Origin: Streptomyces chartreusis NRRL 3882
GTDB taxonomy: Bacteria > Actinomycetota > Actinomycetes > Streptomycetales > Streptomycetaceae
DNA: 64,000 bases
Assembly (NCBI RefSeq): GCF_900236475.1
Contig: NZ_LT963352.1
Coordinates: forward strand, 5,708,001-5,772,000
Reading direction: 5' to 3'
Below the pieces are notes generated by a model. It was not told the origin of the DNA, did not search any database, and saw nothing but the letters and a program-made list of their open reading frames with translations. Shown one piece after another: positions 52,207 through 61,908 of the stretch. Positions within the stretch are counted from its first letter, which is position 1; each line of letters begins with the position of its first letter. A program made the translations under genes and the position numbers.

Positions 52207-52995
52207 ATGCCGATACCCGGGACACCCAGCCGCGCCGAACTCGTCGACCACCTCGTCAGGACGCGCATCGCGGGCGACGTCGCCACCCCCCGCGAGAACA
52301 ACCTCTCCCACTACCGCAAGCTGGCGAACGCCGACCGCCACTACTGGCTCGGCCTGGAACTCGGCGACCGCTGGAGCGACGAGCAGGACGTCCTCGCGGT
52401 GATGGCGGAACGAGTCGGCGTGAACGACGACCCCGAGCACCGGTACGGCCAGGACACCATCGACCCGGAGCTGACCGTCGCGGCCCTGGACCGGCTCGCC
52501 GGGCGGCTGCGCAAGGCGGCGGACGGGCAGCAGCGGGTGCTCTTCGCCACCGGCCACCCCGGCGGCCTGCTCGACGTGCACCGCGCGACCGCGTCCGCCC
52601 TGCGCGCGGCCGGCTGCGAGATCGTCGTCATCCCGGACGGGCTGACGACCGAGGAGGGTTACGTCATGCAGTTCGCGGACGTGGCGGTGCTGGAGCACGG
52701 CGCCACCCTGTGGCACACCCACTCGGGCGAGCCGATGAAGGCCATCCTGACCGCCCTGGAGCGCGAGGGCCGCCCGCTGCCCGACCTGGTCGTCGCCGAC
52801 CACGGCTGGGCGGGCTACGCGGGACAGCACGGCGTGGACTCCGTCGGCTACGCCGACTGCAACGACCCGGCCCTCTTCATCGCCGAGGCCGAGGGCACCG
52901 TACAGGTGACGGTGCCCCTCGACGACCACGTGGTCAGCCCCCGCCACTACGACCCGATGACGGCGTACCTGCTGGCGGAGGCGGGCCTCAGCTAG
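52207..52995 (+). CDS. Putative phosphatase of unknown family
   Basis: 262 residues from ATG 52207. ATG 52198 is in frame and no Shine-Dalgarno is visible before either start. Features: RKLANADRHYWLGLELGDRW near 40, VLFATGHPGGLLDVHRATASALRAAGCEIVVIPDGLT near 120, HTHSGEPMKAILTALER, VADHGWAGYAGQHGVDSVGYADCNDPALF. I have seen this type annotated as 'phosphatase' in Streptomyces without proof. The His/Asp-rich pattern suggests a metal-dependent hydrolase. Its end overlaps the convergent thioesterase gene by 8 bases. Confidence 0.65.
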   Translation: MPIPGTPSRAELVDHLVRTRIAGDVATPRENNLSHYRKLANADRHYWLGLELGDRWSDEQDVLAVMAERVGVNDDPEHRYGQDTIDPELTVAALDRLAGRLRKAADGQQRVLFATGHPGGLLDVHRATASALRAAGCEIVVIPDGLTTEEGYVMQFADVAVLEHGATLWHTHSGEPMKAILTALEREGRPLPDLVVADHGWAGYAGQHGVDSVGYADCNDPALFIAEAEGTVQVTVPLDDHVVSPRHYDPMTAYLLAEAGLS

Positions 52996-53878
52996 TGCCC
53001 GGCTCGCGCGGGACGCGGACCACGCCCTCCTGGATCACCGTGATGGCCAGCCGCCCGTCCTGCGTGTAGATGCGGGCCTGTCCCAGTCCCCGGCCGCCGT
53101 ACGCGGACGGGGACTCCTGGTCGTAGAGCAGCCATTCGTCGGCGCGGAACGGCCGGTGGAACCACATCGCGTGGTCGAGGGAGGCTCCGACGACGTCCCC
53201 GACGGCCCAGCCGCCCCGCCCGTGCGCGAGCAGCACGGAGTCGAGCAGCGTCATGTCGGAGACGTAGGTGGCGAGGACGACGTGCAGCAGCGGTTCGTCA
53301 ACAGCGCCGCCCAGTTTGCCGTTGGTCCGGAACCACACCTGCGAGTGCGGCTCGCGCGGCTCGCCGAACTTCCCGTACGGCGGCTCGTCGACGTAGCGCA
53401 GATCGACGGCGGCCCGGGCCTCCAGGAACTTCTCCACGACCGCCGGGTCGAGGTGCCCGTAGCCGCGCAGCCGTTCCTCACCGGTGGGCAGCGTGGCGGG
53501 ATCGGGCGCGTCCGGCATGCGCTCCTGGTGGTCCAGCCCGTCCTCGTACACCTGGAACGACGCCGAGAGGTGGAAGATCGGCTTGCCGTGCTGGACGGCG
53601 ACCACCCGGCGGGTGGTGAAGGAGCGGCCGTCGCGGATCCGGTCGACGGTGTAGACGATGGGCGCGCCGGGGTCACCGGGGCGCAGGAAGTACGCGTGGA
53701 GGGAGTGCGCGGGCCGGTCCTCGGGGACGGTCCGCCCGGCGGCGACGAGCGCCTGGGCCGCGACCTGCCCGCCGAAGACCCGCGGGACGACGGCGGACCG
53801 GGACCGGCCGCGGAAGATGTCCTCCTCGATCTGCTCCAGGTCGAGCAGATCGAGGAGGTCCTGTAGTGCCTGACTCAT
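52988..53878 (-). CDS. Acyl-CoA thioesterase II (TesB family)
   Basis: 296 residues. Hydrolyses acyl-CoA to fatty acid and CoA. Double hot-dog fold: first half RSRSAVVPRVFGGQVAAQALVAAGRTV, HAYFLRPGDPGAPIVYTVDRIRDGRSFTTRRVVAVQHG, second half DVVGASLDHAMWFHRPFRADEWLLYDQESPSAYGGRGLGQARIYTQDGRLAITVIQEGVVR, with the TesB catalytic Asp in SLDHAMWFH. Near an acyl-CoA dehydrogenase gene (45 bases apart, same strand), it may control CoA pools during fatty-acid use. Confidence 0.92.
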   Translation of the reverse strand: MSQALQDLLDLLDLEQIEEDIFRGRSRSAVVPRVFGGQVAAQALVAAGRTVPEDRPAHSLHAYFLRPGDPGAPIVYTVDRIRDGRSFTTRRVVAVQHGKPIFHLSASFQVYEDGLDHQERMPDAPDPATLPTGEERLRGYGHLDPAVVEKFLEARAAVDLRYVDEPPYGKFGEPREPHSQVWFRTNGKLGGAVDEPLLHVVLATYVSDMTLLDSVLLAHGRGGWAVGDVVGASLDHAMWFHRPFRADEWLLYDQESPSAYGGRGLGQARIYTQDGRLAITVIQEGVVRVPREPGTS

Positions 53879-53923
53879 GAGGTAGTTGTACCGGCCAGTG
53901 ATCGCGTGCCGGTGTCGGGGGCC

Positions 53924-55081
53924 TTACAGGCCCATGTCCTTCGCGATGATCGTCTTCATGATCTCGCTGGTGCCGCCGTAGATGCGGTTGACGCGGTTGT
54001 CCGCGTACAGGCGGGCGATCGGGTACTCGTTCATGTAGCCGTAGCCGCCGTGCAGCTGGAGGCAGCGGTCGATGACGCGGTGGGCGACCTCGGTGCAGAA
54101 CAGCTTCGCGGAGGCGGCCTCGGCGGGGGTGAGCTCACCGGCGTCGAGGGCCTCGGTCGCGCGGTCGGCGACGGCCTCGGCGGCGTCCACCTCGGCCTGG
54201 CAGGCGGCCAGCTCGAACTTGGTGTTCTGGAAGTGGGCGACGGGCTTGCCGAAGACCGTGCGCTCCTGCACGTACTGCTTGGCGAACCGGACGGCGGCCT
54301 TGGCCTGGGCGTAGGCGCCGAAGGCGATGCCCCAGCGCTCCGAGGCCAGGTTGTGGCCGAGGTAGTAGAAGCCCTTGTTCTCCTCGCCGAGGAGGTCCTC
54401 GACGGGCACCTTGACGTCGACGAACGCCAGCTCGGCGGTGTCGGAGGTCTTCAGGCCGAGCTTGTCGAGCTTGCGGCCGACCGAGTAGCCCTCGGACTTG
54501 GTGTCGACGGCGAACAGGGAGATGCCGTGGCGGCGGTCCTCGGCGGTCGGGGCGGCGGTCCGGGCGCAGACGATCACGCGGTCGGCGTGGACGCCGCCGG
54601 TGATGAAGGTCTTGGCGCCGTTGAGGACGTAGTGCGTGCCGTCCTCACTCAGCTTGGCGGTGGACTTCATGCCCGCGAGGTCGGAACCGGTGCCCGGCTC
54701 CGTCATCGCGATGGCCCACATCTCCTCGCCGGTGACGAACTTCGGCAGGTAGCGCTTCTTCTGCTCGTCGGTGGCGAGCATCTTGATGTAGGGCAGGGCG
54801 AGCAGCACGTGCACGCCGGAGCCGCCGAACTGGACGCCCGCGCGAGCGGTCTCCTCGTAGAGCACGGCCTCGAACTTGTGGCTGTCCAGGCCCGCGCCGC
54901 CGAACTCCTCGGGGACGTTGATCCCGAAGATGCCCAGCTCACCGAGCTTGTAGTAGAAGTCGCGGGGCGCCTGGCCCGCCGCGAACCACTCGTCGTACAC
55001 CGGTACGACCTCGGCCTCGATGAAGGCGCGCAGGGTCTCCCGGAACGCCTCGTGATCCTCGTTGAACACCGTACGGCGCAC
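53924..55081 (-). CDS. Acyl-CoA dehydrogenase (long/medium-chain type)
   Basis: 385 residues. FAD enzyme with the family pattern NEDHEAFRETLRAFIEAEVVPVYDEW, WAIAMTEPGTGSDLAGMKSTA, TFITGGVHADRVIV, YAQAKAAVRFAKQYVQERTVFGKPVAHFQNTKF and the C-terminal LHGGYGYMNEYPIARLYADNRVNRIYGGTSEIMKTI. The catalytic Glu of medium-chain enzymes lies near the end (IYGGTSEI), as in LCAD/IVD-type enzymes. It is distinct from the acyl-CoA dehydrogenase at 34.3 kb. Chain length cannot be told. Confidence 0.9.
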   Translation of the reverse strand: MRRTVFNEDHEAFRETLRAFIEAEVVPVYDEWFAAGQAPRDFYYKLGELGIFGINVPEEFGGAGLDSHKFEAVLYEETARAGVQFGGSGVHVLLALPYIKMLATDEQKKRYLPKFVTGEEMWAIAMTEPGTGSDLAGMKSTAKLSEDGTHYVLNGAKTFITGGVHADRVIVCARTAAPTAEDRRHGISLFAVDTKSEGYSVGRKLDKLGLKTSDTAELAFVDVKVPVEDLLGEENKGFYYLGHNLASERWGIAFGAYAQAKAAVRFAKQYVQERTVFGKPVAHFQNTKFELAACQAEVDAAEAVADRATEALDAGELTPAEAASAKLFCTEVAHRVIDRCLQLHGGYGYMNEYPIARLYADNRVNRIYGGTSEIMKTIIAKDMGL

Positions 55082-55256
55082 GCCGCCACCTCCAGGGACC
55101 TCAGCTGTCTAAGCGCTTGCTCAGAACAAGATACCGGCGAGTATCAACGACCGTCCAGGGTGGGTGCGGGGTAACGCTCGTCACGCCGCGGGATGAAAAC
55201 AGCCTCCCACGGCGTTGGTGCCTTCCGGCAGACCAGGACGATCGGAGGGCACCCGC

Positions 55257-58200
55257 GTGACACCGCAACGGGGATGGGCACGACGACTGTGGGCCTACGC
55301 ATGGCGCCACCCGAAGGACGTCGTACTCGCCCTCGGCTCCTCGCTGGCCGGCATGGCGGTCATGGCCCTCGTCCCGCTGATCACCAAGGTGATCATCGAC
55401 GACGTCATCAGCGACCACACCCGCTCGATGACCACCTGGGCCGGCCTCCTGATAGCCGCCGCACTCGTCGTCTACGTCCTCACCTACATCCGCCGCTACT
55501 ACGGCGGACGCCTCGCCCTCGACGTCCAGCACGACCTGCGGACGGAGATGTACGGCACGATCACCCGGCTCGACGGCCGCCGCCAGGACGAACTGTCCAC
55601 GGGCCAGGTCGTCGGCCGGGCCACCAGCGACCTCCAGCTGATCCAGGGCCTGCTGTTCATGCTCCCGATGACCATCGGGAACTTCCTGCTGTTCCTGATC
55701 TCCCTGGTGATCATGGCGTCGCTGTCGCTGCCGCTCACCCTCGTCGCCCTGGCCGTCGCCCCCGCCCTGTGGTGGATCGCCAAGCGCAGCCGCACCCGGC
55801 TGCACCCCTCCACCTGGTACGCCCAGGCCCAGGCCGCCGCCGTCGCCGGTGTGGTCGACGGTGCCGTCAGCGGGGTCCGCGTGGTGAAGGGCTTCGGGCA
55901 GGAGGAACAGGAGACCGGCAAGCTCAGGGACGTCAGCCGCAGGCTCTTCGCCGGGCGGCTGCGCACCATCCGCCTCAACTCCGTCTACACCCCGGCCCTC
56001 CAGGCCGTCCCCGCCCTCGGCCAGGTCGCGATGCTGGCGCTCGGCGGCTGGCTCGCGGTGCGCGGGCACATCACGCTCGGCACGTTCGTCGCCTTCTCCA
56101 CCTACCTCGCCCAGCTCGTCGGCCCGGTCCGGATGCTCGCCATGGTGCTCACCGTCGGCCAGCAGGCCCGTGCGGGCACCGAACGCGTCCTGGAGCTGAT
56201 CGACACCGAGCCGTCTCTCGAGGACGGCCGCAAGGAACTGCCCGCCGACGCCCCGGCGACCGTCGAGTTCGACGACGTCTCCTTCGGCTACGACGTCGCC
56301 CCCGGCCAGACCAGGCCCGTCCTCGACGGGCTCTCCTTCGAGATCCGCCCCGGCGAGACCCTCGCCGTCGTCGGTTCCTCCGGCTCCGGCAAGTCCACGG
56401 TCTCCCTGCTGCTGCCGCGCTTCTACGACGTCACCCGCGGTGCCGTCCTGGTCGGCGGCCACGACGTGCGCGAACTGACCCTGGAATCGCTCCGGGCCGC
56501 GATCGGGCTGGTCCCGGAGGACTCCTTCCTCTTCTCCGACACGGTCCGCAACAACATCGCCTACGGCCGCCCGGAAGCCACCCAGGAGGAGATCGAACAG
56601 GCCGCCCGCGCCGCTCAGGCCCACCGGTTCATCAGCGAGCTGCCCGACGGCTACGACACCACCGTCGGCGAGCACGGCCTGACCCTCTCCGGCGGCCAGC
56701 GCCAGCGCGTCGCACTCGCCCGCGCCATCCTCAGCGACCCGCGCCTGCTGGTCCTGGACGATGCCACCTCCGCCGTGGACGCCCGGGTCGAGCACGAGAT
56801 CCACGAGGCACTGAAGGAGGTCATGCGGGGCCGCACCACCCTGCTGATCGCCCATCGCCGCTCCACCCTGAACCTCGCCGACCGCATCGCCGTCCTGGAC
56901 GGCGGGCGCCTCGCCGACATCGGCACCCACGAGGAGCTCCAGCGGCGCTCCGCCCTCTACCGGCGCCTGCTCACCGACCCCGACGAGCTGGGAGCGGTCT
57001 CCCCGGGCCACACCCAGGCGGCCTGCCCCGAGGAGGACACCTCCGTCCGGGACGAGCTGGACGCCGAGTTCGACGCCGAGCGCGGGGTCACCCCGCGCCT
57101 GTGGACCGGCGACCGCGAACGCAAGGACCTCGCCCTCGCCGAGAGCCCCGCCACGCCCGAGCTGCTCGCCCAGGTGGAGGCGCTGCCCCCGGCCACCGAC
57201 GTCCCCGACGTCGACGAGTCGCGGGCGGTGCAGCCGGAGCAGTCGTACGGTCTGCGCAGGCTGCTGCGCGGCTTCGGACTGCCGCTGCTGGTCAGCCTCG
57301 GTCTGGTCGCCGTCGACGCGGGCATGGGCCTGCTGCTGCCGATCATGATCCGGCACGGCATCGACTCGGGCGTCACCCAGGCCGCGCTCGGCGCCGTGTG
57401 GGCGGCGTCACTGCTCGCGCTGCTGACGGTGGCCGTGCAGTGGGCGGCCCAGGTCGGCGAGACCCGGATGACCGGCCGCACCGGCGAACGGGTCCTCTAC
57501 TCCCTGCGGCTGAAGATCTTCGCCCAGCTCCAGCGCCTCGGGCTCGACTACTACGAGCGGGAGCTGACCGGCCGGATCATGACCCGGATGACGACCGACG
57601 TCGACGCCCTGTCGACGTTCCTCCAGACGGGCCTGGTCACCGCCTTCGTCTCGGTCGTCACCTTCTTCGGCATCATGGTCGCCCTGCTGGTGCTCGACGT
57701 GGAGCTGGCGCTGGTCGTCTTCGCGACGCTGCCGCCGCTGATCATCGCCACGTTCTTCTTCCGCCGGGCGAGCGTGAAGGCGTACGAACTGGCCCGTGAG
57801 CGCGTGTCGGTGGTCAACGCCGACCTCCAGGAGTCGGTGTCCGGGCTGCGGATCGTGCAGGCCTTCCGGCGCGAGCGGGACGGCGGGCGGCGGTTCGCCG
57901 GGCACAGCGACAGCTACCGCCAGGCGCGCATCCGGGGCCAGTGGCTGATCTCCGTGTACTTCCCCTTCGTGCAGTTCCTGTCGTCGGTGGCGGCGGCGGC
58001 CGTGCTGATCGTCGGCGGGGCGCGGGTCGACGACGGGACACTGGCGATCGGCTCGCTGGTGGCGTACCTGCTCTACATCGACCTGTTCTTCGCGCCGGTG
58101 CAGCAGTTGTCCCAGGTCTTCGACGGCTACCAGCAGGCGTCCGTCTCGCTGGGCCGCATCCAGGAGCTGCTCCAGGAGCCGACGTCGACGAAGTCCGCCG

Positions 58201-58988
58201 ACGAGCCACGCGAGGTCCTCTCCCTGCGCGGCGAGATCGCCTTCGAGGACGTGCACTTCGCGTATGGCGACGACGAGGAGGCGCTCGGCGGGGTCGACCT
58301 GCGCATCCCCGCCGGGCAGACCGTCGCGTTCGTCGGCGAGACCGGCGCGGGCAAGTCGACCCTCGTCAAGCTCGTGGCCCGCTTCTACGACCCCACCGGC
58401 GGCCGGGTCACCGTCGACGGCACCGATCTGCGCGCCCTGGACCTCACCTCGTACCGGCACCGTCTGGGGGTCGTCCCGCAGGAGGCGTACCTCTTCCAGG
58501 GCACCGTCCGCGACGCCATCGCCTACGGCCGCCCCGACGCCACCGACGCCGAGGTCGAGGCGGCGGCCCGCGCGGTCGGCGCGCACGAGATGATCGCCAC
58601 GCTGGAAGGCGGCTACCTCCACGAGGTCGCCGAGCGCGGCCGCAACCTCTCCGCCGGGCAGCGCCAGCTGATCGCCCTGGCCCGCGCAGAGCTGGTCGAC
58701 CCGGACGTCCTGCTGCTCGACGAGGCGACGGCCGCCCTCGACCTGGCCACGGAGGCCCAGGTCAACCAGGCCACCGACCGCCTGGCGGGCCGCCGCACCA
58801 CCCTCGTCGTCGCCCACCGCCTCACCACCGCCGCCCGCGCCGACCGGGTCGTCGTCATGGACCACGGCCGGGTCGTCGAGGACGGCACCCACGAGGAGCT
58901 GCTCGCGCGCGGCGGGCGGTACGCCGAGCTGTGGCGGACGTTCATCGGCGCCGCGGAGCCGGAGGAGCCGGTCGGCGCGTCCCGCTGA
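55257..58988 (+). CDS. Fused asymmetric ABC exporter (two half-transporters in one chain)
   Basis: 1243 residues from GTG 55257 with GGAGGG 8 bases upstream. Layout: TMD1 (about 15-300), NBD1 (about 335-575), a charged linker, TMD2 (about 660-960), NBD2 (about 985-1225). NBD1: Walker A GSSGSGKST near 375, signature LSGGQRQR, Walker B LVLDDATSAVD, where the catalytic Glu is replaced by Asp502. NBD2: GETGAGKST, LSAGQRQL, LLLDEATAALD with Glu1156 intact. So there is one consensus and one degenerate ATP site, as in BmrCD/TM287-288-type heterodimeric exporters. It probably exports a drug, lipid or peptide. Fusion into a single gene is less common than two adjacent genes. Confidence 0.93.
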   Translation: MTPQRGWARRLWAYAWRHPKDVVLALGSSLAGMAVMALVPLITKVIIDDVISDHTRSMTTWAGLLIAAALVVYVLTYIRRYYGGRLALDVQHDLRTEMYGTITRLDGRRQDELSTGQVVGRATSDLQLIQGLLFMLPMTIGNFLLFLISLVIMASLSLPLTLVALAVAPALWWIAKRSRTRLHPSTWYAQAQAAAVAGVVDGAVSGVRVVKGFGQEEQETGKLRDVSRRLFAGRLRTIRLNSVYTPALQAVPALGQVAMLALGGWLAVRGHITLGTFVAFSTYLAQLVGPVRMLAMVLTVGQQARAGTERVLELIDTEPSLEDGRKELPADAPATVEFDDVSFGYDVAPGQTRPVLDGLSFEIRPGETLAVVGSSGSGKSTVSLLLPRFYDVTRGAVLVGGHDVRELTLESLRAAIGLVPEDSFLFSDTVRNNIAYGRPEATQEEIEQAARAAQAHRFISELPDGYDTTVGEHGLTLSGGQRQRVALARAILSDPRLLVLDDATSAVDARVEHEIHEALKEVMRGRTTLLIAHRRSTLNLADRIAVLDGGRLADIGTHEELQRRSALYRRLLTDPDELGAVSPGHTQAACPEEDTSVRDELDAEFDAERGVTPRLWTGDRERKDLALAESPATPELLAQVEALPPATDVPDVDESRAVQPEQSYGLRRLLRGFGLPLLVSLGLVAVDAGMGLLLPIMIRHGIDSGVTQAALGAVWAASLLALLTVAVQWAAQVGETRMTGRTGERVLYSLRLKIFAQLQRLGLDYYERELTGRIMTRMTTDVDALSTFLQTGLVTAFVSVVTFFGIMVALLVLDVELALVVFATLPPLIIATFFFRRASVKAYELARERVSVVNADLQESVSGLRIVQAFRRERDGGRRFAGHSDSYRQARIRGQWLISVYFPFVQFLSSVAAAAVLIVGGARVDDGTLAIGSLVAYLLYIDLFFAPVQQLSQVFDGYQQASVSLGRIQELLQEPTSTKSADEPREVLSLRGEIAFEDVHFAYGDDEEALGGVDLRIPAGQTVAFVGETGAGKSTLVKLVARFYDPTGGRVTVDGTDLRALDLTSYRHRLGVVPQEAYLFQGTVRDAIAYGRPDATDAEVEAAARAVGAHEMIATLEGGYLHEVAERGRNLSAGQRQLIALARAELVDPDVLLLDEATAALDLATEAQVNQATDRLAGRRTTLVVAHRLTTAARADRVVVMDHGRVVEDGTHEELLARGGRYAELWRTFIGAAEPEEPVGASR

Positions 58989-59099
58989 CGCAAGTCCGTG
59001 CGGCGCCGCCGCGACGGTCGTGCAACCGTGCGACATACGTCATGCGTCCGTACAGCCGTACGCCGATGGTCGCGGACGACGCGGTACGGGAGGACGACA

Positions 59100-59492
59100 G
59101 TGGACAGTGGAGCGATACGCCGGCGGCTCGCGCTCGGCCTGGCCGTGCTGACCGCCTCCGGCCTGCTGGCCGTAGCGGCGCCGGGCGAGGCGCAGGCCGC
59201 CGCTTCCGCCTACTGTCCCGGCCGCAAGGTCCGCACCCTGCCCTTCGCCACCGGAACCGTGCTCGTCTACAAGCGCGGCGGCTACGTCTGCGCCGTGACC
59301 GTCGCCAAGAAGCCCGGCGTGAAACGGAAGATGTCGGTGAGCGTGCAGGCGCGCGGCAGCCGCCCGGTCGTCGACGAGGGCCGGTACGCCTACCACGCCG
59401 GCCCGGTCATGGTGCACGCCGGGCGCCGCTGCGTATGGCTGAAGGGCAGGGTGGGGCCGGGATCGGTCAGCTCCGGCTGGATCCTGTGCTGA
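59100..59492 (+). CDS. Small secreted protein of unknown function
   Basis: 130 residues from GTG 59100, with GGGAGG 8 bases upstream. Sec signal GAIRRRLALGLAVLTASGLLAVAAPGEAQA. The mature 95-residue domain starts ASAYCPGRKVRTLPFATGTVLVYKRGGYVCAVTVAKKPG and ends GRRCVWLKGRVGPGSVSSGWILC. Four Cys residues suggest two disulfides, and the beta-rich pattern resembles small secreted Streptomyces proteins. No enzymatic motif. Single transcript between the ABC exporter and the peptidase gene. Confidence 0.8.
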   Translation: MDSGAIRRRLALGLAVLTASGLLAVAAPGEAQAAASAYCPGRKVRTLPFATGTVLVYKRGGYVCAVTVAKKPGVKRKMSVSVQARGSRPVVDEGRYAYHAGPVMVHAGRRCVWLKGRVGPGSVSSGWILC

Positions 59493-59586
59493 CGACCGGC
59501 GCACAGGGTTTTCCCTATGTCCCCTGGTGCTGGGGGGAGTTGGTCCGCTAGCTTCCGGCGCACATCTGTCTCACAGGGGAGTGCGC

Positions 59587-61029
59587 ATGCGCAAGGCGCT
59601 CAGATGGCTGCTGGCGCTCACGGTGCTCATAGGCACGTTGAGCACGGCCGGAGCGGCCACCGCCGCCGAGCCGGAGGCCACCGGCACCGACAGCACCACT
59701 GACATCAAGGAAAGGCTGCTCTCCATACCGGGCATGAGCCTGGTCGAGGAGAAGCCGTACACCGGCTACCGCTTCTTCGTCCTGAACTACACCCAGCCGG
59801 TCGACCACCGCAGGCCCTCCAAGGGCACGTTCCAGCAGCGCATCACCGTGCTGCACAAGGACGTCTCCCGCCCGACGGTCTTCTTCACCAGCGGCTACAA
59901 CGTCTCCACGTCGCCCCGCCGCAGCGAGCCCACCCAGATCGTGGACGGCAACCAGGTCTCCCTGGAGTACCGCTTCTTCACCCCGTCCCGGCCCGACCCG
60001 GCCGACTGGTCCAAGCTGGACATCTGGCAGGCCGCCAGCGACCAGCACCGCGTCTTCAAGGCGCTGAAGGGCATCTACAGCAAGAACTGGATCTCCACGG
60101 GCGGTTCGAAGGGCGGCATGACCGCCACCTACTACGAGCGCTTCTACCCGCGCGACATGGACGGCGTCGTCGCCTACGTCGCCCCCAACGACGTCGTCAA
60201 CAAGGAGGACTCGGCCTACGACCGCTTCTTCGCGCGCGTCGGCACCGAGGAGTGCCGCGACCGGCTGAACGGCGTGCAGCGCGAGGCGCTGGTGCGCCGC
60301 GAGCCGCTGGAGAACAAGTACGCCGCCTACGCGAAGGAGAACGACCTCACCTTCGAGACCATCGGCAGCCTGGACAAGGCCTACGAGGCGACCGTCCTCG
60401 ACTATGTGTGGGGCTTCTGGCAGTACAGCCTGCTGGAGGACTGCGACCAGATCCCGGCCGACGCGAAGAACGCCACCGACGACGAGATCTGGAACTCCGT
60501 CGACACGATCTCCGGCTTCTCCGCCTATGCCGACCAGGGCCTTGCTGCCTACACGCCGTACTACTACCAGGCCGGCACGCAGCTCGGCGCGCCGACGATC
60601 CGGTTCCCGCACATCGAGAAGAAGTACATCCGCTACGGCTACCAGCCGCCGCGGAACTTCGTCCCCCGGGACATCCCGATGACGTTCCAGCCGTCGGCGA
60701 TGCGGGATGTGGACACCTGGGTCCGCCACAACGCCCGGCAGATGCTGTTCGTCTACGGCCAGAACGACCCGTGGGGCGCGGAGCCCTTCCGCGTCGGCAA
60801 GGGCGCGAAGGACTCCTACGTCATGACCGCCCCCGGCATGAACCACGGCGCCAACGTCGCGGGCCTCGTGCCCGAGCAGAAGGCCCTCGCCACCGCCCGC
60901 ATCCTCGACTGGGCCGGCGTCGCCTCCAGCGCGGTGCAGGCCGACCCGGCGGCGGCGAAGCCGCTGGCGAAGTTCGACGCCAAGCTGGACAAGCGGGACA
61001 CGCAGCGTGAGATGACGCTGCGTCCGTAA
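59587..61029 (+). CDS. Secreted S37-type prolyl tri/dipeptidyl aminopeptidase (PS-10 family)
   Basis: 480 residues from ATG 59587 (GGGGAG upstream). GTG 59581 is possible. Signal peptide MRKALRWLLALTVLIGTLSTAGAATAA. The serine nucleophile is in ISTGGSKGGMTATYYERFYP (GGSKGGM, near 185), the acid in FVYGQNDPWGAEPFRVG (near 405), and the His in MTAPGMNHGANVAGLV (near 430). Family S37 enzymes remove N-terminal peptides from proteins outside the cell. The product may process secreted proteins or feed on peptides. A terminator hairpin follows. Confidence 0.88.
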   Translation: MRKALRWLLALTVLIGTLSTAGAATAAEPEATGTDSTTDIKERLLSIPGMSLVEEKPYTGYRFFVLNYTQPVDHRRPSKGTFQQRITVLHKDVSRPTVFFTSGYNVSTSPRRSEPTQIVDGNQVSLEYRFFTPSRPDPADWSKLDIWQAASDQHRVFKALKGIYSKNWISTGGSKGGMTATYYERFYPRDMDGVVAYVAPNDVVNKEDSAYDRFFARVGTEECRDRLNGVQREALVRREPLENKYAAYAKENDLTFETIGSLDKAYEATVLDYVWGFWQYSLLEDCDQIPADAKNATDDEIWNSVDTISGFSAYADQGLAAYTPYYYQAGTQLGAPTIRFPHIEKKYIRYGYQPPRNFVPRDIPMTFQPSAMRDVDTWVRHNARQMLFVYGQNDPWGAEPFRVGKGAKDSYVMTAPGMNHGANVAGLVPEQKALATARILDWAGVASSAVQADPAAAKPLAKFDAKLDKRDTQREMTLRP

Positions 61030-61050
61030 CTGGATGCCGCCCGCACTCGA

Positions 61051-61079
61051 CCGCCCCTCGGCCTACGGGCCGGGGGCGG
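61051..61079 (+). terminator. Terminator after the S37-type peptidase gene
   Basis: CCGCCCC-T-CGGCC-TACG-GGCCG-GGGGCGG forms a 12-bp stem with one bulged T and a 4-base loop, 21 bases past the stop. There is no strong U-run. Confidence 0.75.
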
Positions 61080-61908
61080 TTCGCATGTCGGCACCCAGTC
61101 GCGCCGTCGAAGCCGCGGCCCGGCGGGCGGTGTCCGCGTGACCGGATACCGGGAGCAGGACCCGAAGGGAGGCGTCGCCCACGTGTCAGGCGGCTTCCTC
61201 AACTACCAGGTCATTCCCCGGCACGAGTGCGTCTTCGTGCACAGGTGACCTACCTGTGAGGAGCCGCCACTGAGGACCCGCCGTCACGGAAGCCCGCAGC
61301 CGGGCGCGGCGCGGAAAACCGGCTGACCGTGCCCGGCTCCGCACACCCGTCCCTCTCGCCTCTCCCGTCTCGCCCAAGCTGGCAGGAAGGAGTATGGCGT
61401 GCGGGGTCCGGGTGACCGGCCGGCTCCGCCGGGTAGCCGGCCGCAGGCCGGGAGGGACATGAGCGGGGAGTTGGAGCGGCTGATGGCCAGGGGCGGCGGC
61501 AAGGCCGTACTGAGGGACGTTCTCGAACATCGGGTAGGACGCCCACGCCGGCGATGCTGGCCACGGGTGATCGCCGAGGGGATCAGGTGGGAACGCGGGA
61601 TGACGGTCCTCAAGGGCCGAGTGCGGGAGTGTGGCCCACCTGCGAGAGGTGTGAACGCTGTTGGCCGGGGGGAGCAGGGGCGTCTTGTCGGCGCGATCTC
61701 GCCCGACCAGCCCCTTCGTACGGACGTGATAGGGGGTGGCGATCTCCAACGGCACTTTGACAAGGGCCGCCTCGCCACCCCATGTACGACGAGCCGCCCC
61801 CGCCCATCGCGCAAGTGCTGCCTCAAGGGAAGCCCCTCGTAGTCCGCTCTTGCCTGGTCTGCCTGAACTGACCGTATACGCACCGGGCCGCGGCAACTTG
61901 GCCGCGCT
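61080..61908. other. 829-base region without a convincing gene
   Basis: Several open frames exist in both directions, but none shows consistent high G/C at third positions, a good RBS, or a family pattern. The longest open stretch on the minus strand (about 61186-61896, no clear start signal) has an odd composition with many His, Pro and Trp residues. The region may be a decayed gene, an intergenic leftover of an insertion, or a noncoding segment. No IS ends or direct repeats were seen. Confidence 0.5.

Noticed and set aside
55101..57356. 751-codon open frame on the minus strand opposite the ABC exporter
   Set aside because: It is a shadow of the exporter, very rich in Gly, Gln, Asp and Val with no known domain.
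61186..61896. 236-codon open frame on the minus strand in the gap after the peptidase gene
   Set aside because: There is no RBS or family pattern, and the composition (Pro, His, Trp, Ser) is unlike the neighbouring genes. It may be a decayed gene but cannot be supported.
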